Assembly: GCA_017304475.1 (NCBI GenBank)
Contig: JAFKKV010000037.1
Coordinates: 29,786 to 93,785, forward strand
Direction: 5' to 3'
Source: Hyphomicrobiales bacterium
Lineage (GTDB): Bacteria > Pseudomonadota > Alphaproteobacteria > Rhizobiales > Phreatobacteraceae
Length of the DNA: 64,000 nt
The position numbers and the translations under genes are program-made. Below the pieces are notes generated by a model. It saw only the letters and a program-made list of their open reading frames with translations, was not told the DNA's origin and did not search any database. This document shows, piece by piece, positions 1 to 9,243 of this stretch (positions are counted from its first letter, which is position 1; every line of letters starts with the position of its first letter).

Positions 1-723
1 GAGGGCGACGCCGATCCCGTCGATCGCCGCGTGTTTCAGCACCATGAAGCTGGAACTGCTGACGCGTGGTTCATGTTCGACCTGGACGGTGCGCCCGTCG
101 GGGCCGGTGAGATGCCAGATATCCTGAAGCACCTGCTCGGTCGATGTCAGGGTCGGCAATCCGCCGAGGCTATCGATACCGATGCCGCCGCCATGGCGCG
201 CGATGAAATCCGGGCTCGCCACCAGCACCAGCCGGCTTTGGCCGAGCACGCGCATGGTCAGGTTCGGGTCGGTGTCCAGCCGGGTCCGGACACGCAACGC
301 GATGTCGACGCGCTCCTCGATCAGATCGACCCGCCGGTTGGACACCAGCATCTGCACCCGCACCTCCGGGTAGCGCTTCAGGAAAGCCGGCATCATCCGC
401 GCCATCAGGCCCTGGGCGATATCCGGCGGACAGGCGAGCCGCACGACGCCGCGCGGCTCGGCGCGCGCCTTGGCGACGAGCGCCTCGGCGACCTCGACGC
501 CGGCCAGCACCTGCTGGCACTGCTCGTAGAATTCCTGGCCGAGATCGGTGACCTGGAAACGCCGCGTCGAGCGCTCGATCAGCCGGACGCCGAGCCGCGC
601 CTCCAGCCGCGCGACATGTTTGCTCAATTTGGACTTGGGGATGCCGAGGACCCGGCCGGCCGGTGAAAAGCCCTTGTGCTGCACCACCGCGGCAAACAGG
701 TAGAGGTCGTTCAAGTCCTGCAT
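1..723 (-). CDS. LysR-family transcriptional regulator, C-terminus cut by window edge
   Basis: Reading down from an ATG at 723 gives about 241 codons that run off the left edge. The first 60 residues form the LysR winged helix-turn-helix (starting MQDLNDLYLFAAVVQHKGFS, then SKLSKHVARLEARLGVRLI). After it comes the periplasmic-binding-like effector domain, with the usual early motif around EERVDIALRVR. Family members are about 300 residues, so roughly the last 60 are missing. It is divergent from the azoreductase gene across 139 bases holding an inverted repeat. That layout is typical of a LysR regulator controlling its neighbour, here probably in response to quinones or electrophiles. The family call is firm; the target and inducer are inferred. 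Confidence 0.9.
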   Translation of the reverse strand, partial: MQDLNDLYLFAAVVQHKGFSPAGRVLGIPKSKLSKHVARLEARLGVRLIERSTRRFQVTDLGQEFYEQCQQVLAGVEVAEALVAKARAEPRGVVRLACPPDIAQGLMARMMPAFLKRYPEVRVQMLVSNRRVDLIEERVDIALRVRTRLDTDPNLTMRVLGQSRLVLVASPDFIARHGGGIGIDSLGGLPTLTSTEQVLQDIWHLTGPDGRTVQVEHEPRVSSSSFMVLKHAAIDGIGVAL

Positions 724-765
724 CGGCCCGCGCTCCCGCCTTCCCGATGACTGGCCAGCGTTTCC

Positions 766-790
766 AAATCGAAACGATCAGTTCGAATTT
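766..790. promoter_or_regulatory. Inverted repeat, candidate LysR operator
   Basis: The divergent intergenic region holds TCGAA (769-773), eight bases, then TTCGA (782-786). Flanking A/T bases extend the arms imperfectly to 766-790. It is the clearest dyad between the LysR gene and the azoreductase gene, so it is a reasonable operator candidate. No footprint or comparative evidence is available from this window. Confidence 0.4.
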
Positions 791-862
791 CGCCGACTTC
801 AGCCTTTTCGTTCTCAATCTATATCGGGTGTCCGGCCCACCAACGCCATAAGGACACCCGTC

Positions 863-1492
863 ATGAAACTGCTCCACATCGATTCCGGCATTCTCGGCGA
901 CTATTCCGTCTCTCGCCGCCTGACCGCGGCGCTGGTCCAGCGCCTCAAGAGCGAGCATCCCGGCCTCGAGGTCACCTATCGCGATCTCGCCGCCGATCCG
1001 ATCGCGCACCTGTCGGGCGCCTATCTGTCGGCCCAGTCGGTCGACCCCAGCCAGCACGGCGCCGATCTGCAGAAAGACCTGGCCGCCGGTGGCCGCGCGC
1101 TCGAGGAATTCCTCGCCGCCGACATCGTCGTGGTCGGCGCCCCCATGTACAATTTCGCCATTCCCTCGCAGTTGAAGGCCTGGCTCGACCGCGTCGCCGT
1201 CTCCGGCAAGACCTTCCGCTACACCGAGAAGGGCCCCGAGGGCCTCGCCGGCGCCAAGAAGGTCATCGTCGCCTCCTCGCGCGGCGGCATCTACAGCGCC
1301 GGTTCGCCCGCGGCGGCCCTCGATCACCAGGAAAACTACCTGCGCACGATCTTCGGCTTCTTCGGCATCACCGACCTGGAATTCGTGCGCGCCGAGGGCG
1401 TCAATATCAGCCCCGAGAAGAAGCAGGAGGCGATCGCCGCCGCCGAGCGCGACATCGCGCAGCGTCCGATCGCCCTGCCGCAGGCGGCCTGA
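863..1492 (+). CDS. azoR: FMN-dependent NADH-azoreductase
   Basis: The 209-residue product matches the size and motifs of the AzoR flavodoxin-fold family, which reduces azo dyes and quinones using NAD(P)H and FMN in the cytoplasm. The N-terminal strand and SxxGxxSxS-like segment (HIDSGILGDYSVSRRL) would bind the FMN phosphate. APMYNFAIPSQLKAWLD near residues 93-110 is the characteristic flavin-binding loop, and SRGGIYS near 138 is also conserved. An AGGA Shine-Dalgarno sits about 8 bases before the ATG. A LysR gene is divergent upstream and probably controls it. In vivo its main job is usually quinone detoxification rather than dye breakdown. Confidence 0.92.
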   Translation: MKLLHIDSGILGDYSVSRRLTAALVQRLKSEHPGLEVTYRDLAADPIAHLSGAYLSAQSVDPSQHGADLQKDLAAGGRALEEFLAADIVVVGAPMYNFAIPSQLKAWLDRVAVSGKTFRYTEKGPEGLAGAKKVIVASSRGGIYSAGSPAAALDHQENYLRTIFGFFGITDLEFVRAEGVNISPEKKQEAIAAAERDIAQRPIALPQAA

Positions 1493-1798
1493 TCAAGAGC
1501 GGAAGTCCCTCGCGGGAGAACCACCGCCCACCTCGCCCCGGCGGGGAGAGGTCGACCTTGAGCGCAGCGAAAGGTCGGGAGAGGGGTGCCGTGCTCGACG
1601 CGAAGTCACCATGCGAAGCGCGTAAAGGCCTGTTCTGGACGCTCCCCCCCTCTCCCGCCGCTGGCGCGGCGACCTCCCCCCGCTGGGGGGAGGTAAGAGT
1701 GGTGCTTCGAGCGCCAACCCGGACCGGGGCGCAGCCGAGACCCCCGCGCCTTGCGAGGCGCGACGTCCGGGCACTCCAAAACCGTCACGCCCCTCGCC
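1493..1798. repeat. Gene-free stretch with palindromic REP-like repeats
   Basis: This 306-base gap between the convergent azoreductase and binding-protein genes carries GC-rich dyads. One is at 1531-1551 (CCTCGCCCC facing GGGGAGAGG). A perfect 10-bp stem lies at 1672-1681 / 1685-1694 with a 3-base loop. Between them is a purine-rich strand of the form often seen scattered between genes in Hyphomicrobiales. Reading frames through it are low-complexity and not credible proteins. The hairpins may also serve as a bidirectional terminator. A related dyad lies near the right edge of the window (63815-63842). Confidence 0.65.
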
Positions 1799-3388
1799 TC
1801 ACCCGCGCTTGACGTTCCAGAACACCGGATTGCCGTTCAGCACCCCGGTCAGATTGCTGCGGAACGAGGTCGGGAAGAAGCGCTGGCCGAGCGGCACATA
1901 GGGCACGTCCTGGAAGGCCAGCGTCTGGATGCGCCGCGCGATATCCTGCTGGGCGGCGAGGTCCGGCGCCTTGAACCAGTCGTCGCGCAAGGTCTCGAGC
2001 CCGGGGATGGTCGGCCAGCCCGGCCCGGCGGAGCGGCCATTGGCGCGCAGGAAAGCATGGCCCGCCGGCGTGAACATGTCGGTGCCGCTCCAGAACGTAT
2101 GATAAACGTTCCAGCCGCCCTGCTCGACCGGCTCGGTCTTGGCGCGCCGCTGAACCAGCGTGCCCCAGTCGCTCAGCTGATAGTCGACGTTGAAGCCCAT
2201 CTTCTGCAAGAGGTCGACGCCGATATCCGACAGGGCCCTGGAGGCCGCGATGTCGGACGCACCGAGCACGACGACCTTCTCGCCCTTGTAGCCGGCCGCG
2301 GCGATCGCCTGTTTGGCCTGGCCGATGTCGCGCGGCCTGGTCAGCACCTCCATGCCGGCGTCATTGGCCAGCGGCGTGCCCGGGCAGAAGATGCCGACAC
2401 CGTCCTTCCAGAGGTCGCGCTCACTGGTCTGGCCCTGCATGAACTCCGCCTGCGAGACGAAGCTCAAGACCGCCCGGCGCAGCGCCGGATTGTCGAAGGG
2501 CGGCACCAGGTGGTTCAGCCGCATGGTCGAGATCCAGCCGGTCGGATCGATCACCTTGGTGGTGACGTCGCGCAGCCGCCTGACGGCCGGAAGCAGGTCG
2601 GCGTCCGGCGTATACCACCAGTCGATCTCGCCATTGCGGATGGCGCCGAGCACGGTGTTGGGATCCGGCATGATGCGCCATTCGACCCGCTCGAAATGCG
2701 CGATCTTCGGGCCCGCCGACCAATCCGGCGTGCCGCTCGCGCGCGGCACGTAGTCGGCGAAGCGCTGATAGGCCATCAGCGCGCCGGGCACCCGCTCGGC
2801 GGCCAGGAACTTGTAGGGGCCGGAGCCGACCATTTCGCTGATCCGCTCGGTCGGCGAGGTCTGCGCCAGCCGCTCGGGCATGATGGCGCACATGCTGGGC
2901 GAGGATTTGCCCAAGGCGTCGGGCAGCAGCGGGAACGGATATTTCAGCCGGAACCGGATGGTCTTGTCGTCGGGCGCCGAGAGCTCGTCGGTCGCCGCCA
3001 TCAGGGCCTGGCCGAAGGCGTCGCGCGCGCCCCAGCGCCTGATGCTCGCCACGCAGTCGCGCGCCAGCACGGCGGAACCGTCGTGGAACTTCAGCCCGGC
3101 GCGCAGCGTCAGGGTCCACAGCTTGCCGTCGTCGCCGGTCAGCGCGCCTTCCAGCATCTGCGGCGACATGCGGTACTGGCCATCCATGCCGAACAGCGTG
3201 TCGAACACCAGGAAACCGTGGTCGCGTGTCGGATAGGTCGTGGTCCAGACCGGGTCGAGCACCGCGACATCGGTCTGCGGCACGAATTTCAGGACATTGG
3301 CGCCTTGCGCGAGGCCGACGGCCGGTGCCGCCAGCAGCGCCGCGGCACTGCCCAGCAAATGACGGCGGTTCAAAGTTGTGACGGCCAT
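1799..3388 (-). CDS. ABC transporter substrate-binding protein, family 5 (peptide/nickel type)
   Basis: The 529-residue product begins with a twin-arginine-like leader (LNRRHLLGSAAALLAAPAVGLAQ), so it is exported to the periplasm. The mature part has the SBP_bac_5 layout: an early segment placing the ligand domain (VAVLDPVWTT), the LRAGLKFHDGS signature near residue 95, and the GSGPYKF segment near 180. These proteins deliver oligopeptides, opines, glutathione or related solutes to an ABC permease. No permease or ATPase gene is adjacent, so it either works with a transporter encoded elsewhere or is an orphan. The downstream side holds palindromic repeats; the upstream side is the chemoreceptor's 3' end. 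The ligand cannot be predicted. Confidence 0.88.
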   Translation of the reverse strand: MAVTTLNRRHLLGSAAALLAAPAVGLAQGANVLKFVPQTDVAVLDPVWTTTYPTRDHGFLVFDTLFGMDGQYRMSPQMLEGALTGDDGKLWTLTLRAGLKFHDGSAVLARDCVASIRRWGARDAFGQALMAATDELSAPDDKTIRFRLKYPFPLLPDALGKSSPSMCAIMPERLAQTSPTERISEMVGSGPYKFLAAERVPGALMAYQRFADYVPRASGTPDWSAGPKIAHFERVEWRIMPDPNTVLGAIRNGEIDWWYTPDADLLPAVRRLRDVTTKVIDPTGWISTMRLNHLVPPFDNPALRRAVLSFVSQAEFMQGQTSERDLWKDGVGIFCPGTPLANDAGMEVLTRPRDIGQAKQAIAAAGYKGEKVVVLGASDIAASRALSDIGVDLLQKMGFNVDYQLSDWGTLVQRRAKTEPVEQGGWNVYHTFWSGTDMFTPAGHAFLRANGRSAGPGWPTIPGLETLRDDWFKAPDLAAQQDIARRIQTLAFQDVPYVPLGQRFFPTSFRSNLTGVLNGNPVFWNVKRG

Positions 3389-3525
3389 GCGGCGCTCCCC
3401 TCGGCGATCCGTTTCAATCCGGTACGGTCAACAGTGGTGGTGCGGCGGCGGGCTTGTAAAGCCGACAAGCCGCCGCGCCCCCTCAGGTGAGCGCGAGCCC
3501 GCCGCGGCCGCTCCTGCCCAGGCCT

Positions 3526-5550
3526 TCAGGCCGCGCGCACAGTGGCCAGGAATTTGTCGACCTCGCCGCGCAAGATCTCGCTCTGCCTGGACAATTCGCC
3601 GGCCGATCCCAGAACCTCGGTCGAAGCCGCGCTCGATTCCTCGGCGGCACGGGTCACGCCGGCGATGTTGGAGGAGACCTCCTGCGTCCCATGGGCCGCC
3701 TGCTGGACGTTGCGGGCGATCTCGCGGGTGGCGGCGCCCTGCTCCTCGACCGCAGAGGCGATGCCGGCGGCGATCGTGTTCATCCGCTGGATGATGCCAG
3801 CGATCTCCGCGATCGCGGCGGCGGAATCACTGGTCGAGGTCTGGATATCCGCGATCTGGGCGCCGATCTCGCTGGTCGCCTTGGCGGTCTGCTCGGCGAG
3901 GTTCTTGACCTCGGCCGCGACCACCGCGAAGCCGCGACCCGCCTCGCCCGCGCGCGCCGCCTCGATCGTGGCGTTGAGCGCCAGGAGATTGGTCTGGCCG
4001 GCAATGCTGCTGATCAGCTCGACGATGGCGCCGATCTTGGTCGCCGCCTGCGCCAGCCGCTCGACCTTGGCTGTCGTCGCCTTGGCGCTGGTTTCGGCTT
4101 CCGCCGCGATCCGCGCGGAATCCGACACCTGCCGGCTGATCTCCGCGACCGAGCCGGACAGCTGGTCGGTCGCCACCGACACCGATTGGACATTGGCCGA
4201 AGCCTCTTCCGAGGCATTGGCCACGACCACCGACTGGTTGGAGGTCTCCTCCGCCGCGGCCGACATGGTCTGGGCCGCCGATTGAAGCTGGGTCGCCGCC
4301 GAGGAAACCGCGGTCACGATGCCGCCGACGGCGGCTTCGAACGTGTCGGCCATGGCCGTCATCATCACCGACTTGTCGGCCTCCGCCCGCGCCTTGGCGG
4401 CCGCCTGCTCCTGTTCCAGCACCTGCTTGGCCAGGGCATTGTCCTTGAACACCTGGACCGCCGAAGCCATGCGGCCGATCTCGTCCGCGCGGCCGGTGCC
4501 CGGCACCACGACCGAGGTGTCGCCACTGGCGAGCGTCTCCATGGCGCCCGTCATGCCGTTGATCGGCTTGATCACCCCGAGCGAGGAATAGACCGTCGTG
4601 CCGATCAGAACCAGGACGACGAACAGCCCGAGGCCGAGGCCGATCGCGGCCGCCTGCGTGGCTTGCGCATCGGCGTGCTGCTTGGCTTCGGCTGCCGATT
4701 GCTGCAGGCCGCCGACGGTCCTGGCGACCAGTTCAGCCGCCGCGATTCCTTCCGGGGTGGTCCGCTCGGCGATGATCTTGTTCTTGGCATCCTCGGCGGT
4801 GGTCGCCGCCTTGGTATGGGCGATGAAATGGTTCGCCGCGGCAATCAGCACATCGACCGCATCGGCGACCGATTTCTCGGTGGCCCGGTTGCGCGCCTCG
4901 CGGGCCGAGGCGACGATGCGCAGGGACGCCCGCGTCATCGCCATCTGCTGGGCGACCTCGCCGGTCGCGATGAAGCGCCAGGACGCGGCCCGCGCCGCGT
5001 CGAATGCCGAATTGGCGGCGCGCAGATCGATCTCCGCCTCCGTGCTGTCGGCCATGGCGGTGAATGCAGGCGAGGCCAGCAGCTTGTCATAGGTCCGCTG
5101 CCAGGTCGTCGTTCCCTCGTTGCGCAAGGCGATCTCGGCCAGGTTGCCCCTTTGCACGGTCACCAATTCGCGCACCGAGGCCGAATAGGTCGCATAGGCG
5201 GCCTTGAGCTTGCCGAAAGCGTCCTGGCTTGCGGGAGCGTCGGCCGTCTTCAGGGTCGCATCGATATTGGCCTGGCTCTCGGTCAGCACCGTCTCGAGCC
5301 GCTTGACGCTGGTCTCGAACTCGTCGGCGGTCCGGCTGAGCCGCACGTCACGCACGGCGACCTGGGTTCGCCGGATATTGGAATCGATCCCCAGCGCCGC
5401 CACGGTCAGCGATTGCTGCTTGTCGGCGACAGCCTGCAGATCGGCGATCACGGCATTGCTGATCCGCTGGTTCAGGATCAGGCCGGCGACCAGCAGGACG
5501 CCCAGCCCGGACAAAGCCATGAGCTTGGTACCGATACGGAATTTCATCAT
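3526..5550 (-). CDS. Methyl-accepting chemotaxis protein
   Basis: From the ATG at 5550 the product is 674 residues. It has a short cytoplasmic start, TM1 at about 10-27, a helical periplasmic sensor of about 270 residues, TM2 at about 301-325, a HAMP segment (IKPINGMTGAMETLASGD), and a long signalling coiled coil. The hairpin tip near residue 560 contains the highly conserved GQTNLLALNATIEAARAGE. The open frame extends 79 codons upstream in sequence with no protein-like character, so the double ATG before KFRIGTKL was preferred. No CheR-tethering pentapeptide is visible at the C-terminus. It would pass ligand binding to CheA/CheW encoded elsewhere. The ligand is unknown, but the helical sensor resembles four-helix-bundle types. 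Confidence 0.92.
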   Translation of the reverse strand: MMKFRIGTKLMALSGLGVLLVAGLILNQRISNAVIADLQAVADKQQSLTVAALGIDSNIRRTQVAVRDVRLSRTADEFETSVKRLETVLTESQANIDATLKTADAPASQDAFGKLKAAYATYSASVRELVTVQRGNLAEIALRNEGTTTWQRTYDKLLASPAFTAMADSTEAEIDLRAANSAFDAARAASWRFIATGEVAQQMAMTRASLRIVASAREARNRATEKSVADAVDVLIAAANHFIAHTKAATTAEDAKNKIIAERTTPEGIAAAELVARTVGGLQQSAAEAKQHADAQATQAAAIGLGLGLFVVLVLIGTTVYSSLGVIKPINGMTGAMETLASGDTSVVVPGTGRADEIGRMASAVQVFKDNALAKQVLEQEQAAAKARAEADKSVMMTAMADTFEAAVGGIVTAVSSAATQLQSAAQTMSAAAEETSNQSVVVANASEEASANVQSVSVATDQLSGSVAEISRQVSDSARIAAEAETSAKATTAKVERLAQAATKIGAIVELISSIAGQTNLLALNATIEAARAGEAGRGFAVVAAEVKNLAEQTAKATSEIGAQIADIQTSTSDSAAAIAEIAGIIQRMNTIAAGIASAVEEQGAATREIARNVQQAAHGTQEVSSNIAGVTRAAEESSAASTEVLGSAGELSRQSEILRGEVDKFLATVRAA

Positions 5551-5823
5551 GTCCGGGGATCTCGCCAGCGCGCCTGCGGCAGGGCCAGCAGAACCCGACC
5601 GCCTCGGCCGCAGACTTGTGTGCCAGCGTGAATATTTCGCTAACGCCGCGCCGCCGAAACGCCATCGCTTCGGCCCATATGCGCCAGCGCCGCGCCCAGC
5701 GGCATCATCGGACGGACTTTGCCCAGGCGCTGGGCAGTCTCGGCATAGGACAGCCCATTTCATCGCCGCGATTTGCGCGGCCTGCACGGCAGCGATGTCC
5801 TGGCATCGTGGCAGGGCGCGGCA

Positions 5824-6279
5824 TCAGCGCGCGGTCCATCGCTCCGCCGCGCCGTCATCATGGTCCTTGGCGGCCACCCAGCCCGCCCCGGAGGCCTTCT
5901 CCTCGAACTTCCAGAACGGCGCCCGGGTCTTCAGATAATCCATCAGGAACTCGGCCGCCTGGAAGGCCGCCTCGCGATGCACCGACAGGGTCACCACCAG
6001 GACGATATTGTCGCCCGGCTCCATCCGGCCGTGGCGATGGATGATCAGCACGTCCTGCAGCGGCCAGCGGCCGCGCGCCTCCGCCTCGATCCGCGACAAT
6101 TCGGCGAGCGCCATGGCTTCATAGGTCTCGATGGTCATCGCGCCGATCGTCTCGGCGCCGGTCGTGCCACGGCAGAGCCCGGCAAAGGTGACCACCGCGC
6201 CGACATCGGTACGCCCGGCGGTAAGCCGCTTGATCTCGGCTCCCTGATCGAAATCCTCGCGCTGGACCCTGACGGCCAT
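5824..6279 (-). CDS. moaE: Molybdopterin synthase catalytic subunit MoaE
   Basis: The 151-residue product is the large subunit of molybdopterin synthase. It transfers sulfur from thiocarboxylated MoaD to precursor Z (cPMP) in molybdenum cofactor synthesis. Visible signatures are GAVVTFAGLCRG near residue 27, the IIHRHGRMEPGDNIVLVVT block, and APFWKFEEK, which contains the conserved catalytic lysine. The start at 6279 is set by GGGAG exactly six bases upstream. An in-frame ATG two codons earlier abuts that sequence, and longer starts add non-conserved residues. MoaD is not adjacent, which is common in this order. The next gene upstream (6464) is divergent. Confidence 0.93.
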   Translation of the reverse strand: MAVRVQREDFDQGAEIKRLTAGRTDVGAVVTFAGLCRGTTGAETIGAMTIETYEAMALAELSRIEAEARGRWPLQDVLIIHRHGRMEPGDNIVLVVTLSVHREAAFQAAEFLMDYLKTRAPFWKFEEKASGAGWVAAKDHDDGAAERWTAR

Positions 6280-6463
6280 CGGCATCTCCCTGAGGCTTCC
6301 CTCACGTAGCAAGCCGCGGCCCGTTCCGCGAGAGCGGTGCGGAATTCGACAAGAGAATGGCGCCGGCATACTGGTCATCATCCCGTCGTTCAGGCATCAG
6401 ACAGTTAGTCTTGCTTATGATGGCCGACGACATCGACCCAGGCCGGACTCAGGGGAGCCGCTA

Positions 6464-7933
6464 ATGGCGATACCGCGTCTTGATCCTGCTCGCTTGGCGT
6501 TGGCGCGCTTTGGCCTCGGCATTTCCGCCGGCCAGAGCCAGGCTGACCTCAACGCCATCGCCCGTGACCCGCGCGGCGCGCTGATCGCCGACCTGACCGC
6601 TCCCGAGCGGCCGCTGGCCGGAGACCTCAAGACCTCGGACGAAGCCGGAGCGATCCTGCGCGCCATACAGGCCGAGCGCCAGCAGGCGCGTGCCGCCCAA
6701 CCTCCCGTCGCCCAATCCCCCGTCGCCCCGCCTCCCACCGCCAACCCGCCCCAGCCGGCGACGACGTCGCCCGCACCGGCCGCGACGACCGGCGCCGTGC
6801 CGGCACCGGCGGCCCCGCCGCCGGTCGCTCCGACGCCCCTGGAATCGCTGATCCGCGCTGAATTCACCGCCCGCTATCTGCGCGCCTGCGAGCCAGGCCT
6901 TGGCCTGCGCGAGCGGCTCGTCTGGTTCTGGTCGAACCATTTCTGCATTTCCATGGACAAGGGCGGCATGGTCCGCGCCATGGCCGGCGCCTATGAGCGC
7001 GAGACCATAAGGCGTCACCTGGACGGCAGTTTCGCCTCCATGCTGATGGCTTCGGCCCGCCATCCGGCCATGCTCATCTATCTCGACAATGCCCGCTCGA
7101 TCGGCCCCAACTCGCCGGCCGGCAAGCGGCAGAACCGCGGCCTGAACGAGAATCTGGCCCGGGAGATCCTGGAACTGCATACGCTCGGCGTGCGCACCGG
7201 CTACAGCCAGGACGACGTCACCGCCTTCGCGCATGTGCTGACCGGCTGGACCATGGGCAGTCCCGGCGACCCCGACGCCGTGCCGTTCCGGTTCCGCTTC
7301 AATCCGCGCACCCATGAGCCGGGTGCCAAGACGGTGCTCGGCAAGAGCTACCCGGAAGGCGAGGAAGGCGGCCTGCGCCTGCTCGGCGACCTCGCGCGCC
7401 ACCCGGCGACCGCACGCCATGTCGCCACCAAGCTCGCCAGCCATTTCATTGCCGACAACCCGCCGGCCGGCGTCGTCGCCAAGGTCGAGCAGGCTTTCGT
7501 GGCGACTGACGGCAACCTTCCGGCCACGATGCGCGCATTGATCGAGACGCCCGAGGCGCTGGACATGCCCGCCACCAAGCTGCGCCAGCCCTTCGAATGG
7601 GTCGTCGCATTGCATCGCGGCCTCGGGCTGTCGCCCGACCTGCAACGGTTTCAGCGCGCGCTGACCGTCCTTGGCCAGCCGACCTGGCGCGTGCCCTCGC
7701 CCCAGGGCTTCGCCATCGAAAGCGCGCCCTGGATGGACGGCCTCGTCCAGCGTGTCGATATCGCGCATCTGTTCGTCCGCGCGGCGCAGATCGGCGGCTC
7801 GCCGGTGCCGATCGCCGAGCTGCTGCTCGGTCCCGACATGAGCCCGGAGACCCGCGAGGCGATCCAGCGCGCCGAGACGCCCCAGCAGGGGCTGACCCTT
7901 GCGCTCATGTCGCCGGAATTCCTGCGGAGGTGA
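6464..7933 (+). CDS. DUF1800 domain-containing protein
   Basis: The 489-residue product has the DUF1800 layout. An N-terminal segment (LALARFGLGISAG) is followed by an alanine/proline-rich linker at about residues 78-125, then the conserved core with RERLVWFWSNHF, GLNENLAREILELHTLG and DVTAFAHVLTGW. The family is widespread and uncharacterised, and nearly always sits directly upstream of a DUF1501 gene, as here. The stop overlaps the ATG of the next frame, so the two are translationally coupled. AGGGGAG lies upstream of the start. There is no obvious signal peptide, although the partner carries a Tat-like one. The two may act together at or outside the membrane; the biochemical role is unknown. 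Confidence 0.88.
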   Translation: MAIPRLDPARLALARFGLGISAGQSQADLNAIARDPRGALIADLTAPERPLAGDLKTSDEAGAILRAIQAERQQARAAQPPVAQSPVAPPPTANPPQPATTSPAPAATTGAVPAPAAPPPVAPTPLESLIRAEFTARYLRACEPGLGLRERLVWFWSNHFCISMDKGGMVRAMAGAYERETIRRHLDGSFASMLMASARHPAMLIYLDNARSIGPNSPAGKRQNRGLNENLAREILELHTLGVRTGYSQDDVTAFAHVLTGWTMGSPGDPDAVPFRFRFNPRTHEPGAKTVLGKSYPEGEEGGLRLLGDLARHPATARHVATKLASHFIADNPPAGVVAKVEQAFVATDGNLPATMRALIETPEALDMPATKLRQPFEWVVALHRGLGLSPDLQRFQRALTVLGQPTWRVPSPQGFAIESAPWMDGLVQRVDIAHLFVRAAQIGGSPVPIAELLLGPDMSPETREAIQRAETPQQGLTLALMSPEFLRR

Positions 7934-7935
7934 TG

Positions 7936-9216
7936 ATGCCCAAGGCGTTTTCGATCCGATCCGGCGGGAGCCCGGCAGACCGCGCCCTGGTGCCGGCGGC
8001 CGACGCCGATCACCATTGCGAAAGCCGCCATGACCTGTCACGGCGCGCCTTTCTCGGCACGACCGGCATGCTGTTCGCCTGGGCCGCCGCGCCCAGGCTC
8101 GCGCGCGCCGAGGGCCGCGATCCGCGCCTGCTCGTCGTCGTCCTGCGCGGCGCGCTCGACGGATTGTCCTTTGCGGCCCCCGTCGGCGACCCCGCCTATG
8201 CCGGATTGCGCGGCGCCATCGCGCTGCAAGCCTCCGGCGATAATGCGGCGCGCCAGCTCGACGGCTTCTTCGCGCTGCACCCGGCCATGCCGCAATTGCA
8301 TGGGCTCTACCAGGCGAAACAGGCGGTCATCGTCCATGCGGTGGCGAGCCCCTATCGCGAGCGCTCCCATTTCGACGGCCAGGACCTCCTGGAAAGCGGC
8401 ACCGAGAAGCTCGGCTTTCATGATTCCGGCTGGCTGAACCGCGCGCTCCAGACGCTCGCGCCCGGCGATCGGATCGCCAGGCGGCCGGCGATCGGCGTCG
8501 GCCCGCTGGTCCCGCTGGTCGCGCGCGGCCGGGCGCCGGTCATGGCCTGGCAGCCGCAGACGCTGCCGCCGGCCGGCGACGATCTGAGCAACCGGCTGAT
8601 CGCGCTCTATCGCCACACCGACCCGGCGCTCGCCGAAATCCTGGAACGGCGCGCCGACCGGGATGTCGGCAAGGTCACCACCGAAGGCGCGCGCCGGCAG
8701 ACCGCCTATGTCGTCCAGGCGCTCACGGGCGCCGCCTCGTTTCTCGCCAGGCCCGACGGGCCGCGCGTCGGCGCGCTGGCACTCGACGGCTTCGACACCC
8801 ATGCCAATGAAGGCGGCGCCACCGGCCAGCTCGCCAACCGGCTCGCCGCCATCGACCAGGCCTTGGGCGAAGCCAGGACCATCCTCGGTCCGGCCTGGAA
8901 CGAAACGGTCATCGCCTTCGTCACCGAATTCGGCCGCACCGCGCGGGTCAACGGCACCGAAGGCACCGATCATGGCACGGCAACGGTGGCCGTGCTCGCC
9001 GGTGGCGCGGTCAAGGGCGGGCGCGTGGTGGCCGACTGGCCGGGCCTTGCCCCCGCCGATCTGCATGAAGGCCGCGACCTCAAGCCCACGACCGACCTGC
9101 GCGCGGTGCTGAAGGGCGTGCTGCGGGATCACCTCGCCGCCGATCCCCGGCAGCTTGCCGAGACGGTATTTCCCGGCAGCCTGGCGATCAGGCCGATGGA
9201 CGGCCTGATCGGCTGA
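7936..9216 (+). CDS. DUF1501 domain-containing protein, Tat-exported
   Basis: This 426-residue product pairs with the DUF1800 gene. It carries an internal twin-arginine leader after an unusually long N-region of about 40 residues (LSRRAFLGTTGMLFAWAAAP), implying export of a folded protein. The core shows the sulfatase/alkaline-phosphatase-like features of DUF1501: VVLRGALDGLS, FALHPAMPQLHGLY, SHFDGQDLLESG and, late, TEFGRTARVNGTEGTDHGT with conserved D and H. GGAGG lies 5 bases before the ATG at 7936 and only 2 bases before an adjacent in-frame ATG at 7933, so 7936 is preferred. The enzymatic activity is not established for the family. Confidence 0.88.
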   Translation: MPKAFSIRSGGSPADRALVPAADADHHCESRHDLSRRAFLGTTGMLFAWAAAPRLARAEGRDPRLLVVVLRGALDGLSFAAPVGDPAYAGLRGAIALQASGDNAARQLDGFFALHPAMPQLHGLYQAKQAVIVHAVASPYRERSHFDGQDLLESGTEKLGFHDSGWLNRALQTLAPGDRIARRPAIGVGPLVPLVARGRAPVMAWQPQTLPPAGDDLSNRLIALYRHTDPALAEILERRADRDVGKVTTEGARRQTAYVVQALTGAASFLARPDGPRVGALALDGFDTHANEGGATGQLANRLAAIDQALGEARTILGPAWNETVIAFVTEFGRTARVNGTEGTDHGTATVAVLAGGAVKGGRVVADWPGLAPADLHEGRDLKPTTDLRAVLKGVLRDHLAADPRQLAETVFPGSLAIRPMDGLIG

Positions 9217-9243
9217 CCCGAAGCCGCCGCGCGACGGCCTGCC

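Noticed and set aside
170..1327. A 385-codon open frame on the minus strand across the LysR and azoreductase genes
   Set aside because: It runs antisense through the azoreductase and out of frame through the LysR gene. It is low-complexity and has no family signature; both real genes are well supported.
3487..5631. Long plus-strand frame opposite the chemoreceptor
   Set aside because: Antisense to a clear chemotaxis protein; rich in Arg/Gly/Asp/His without motifs.
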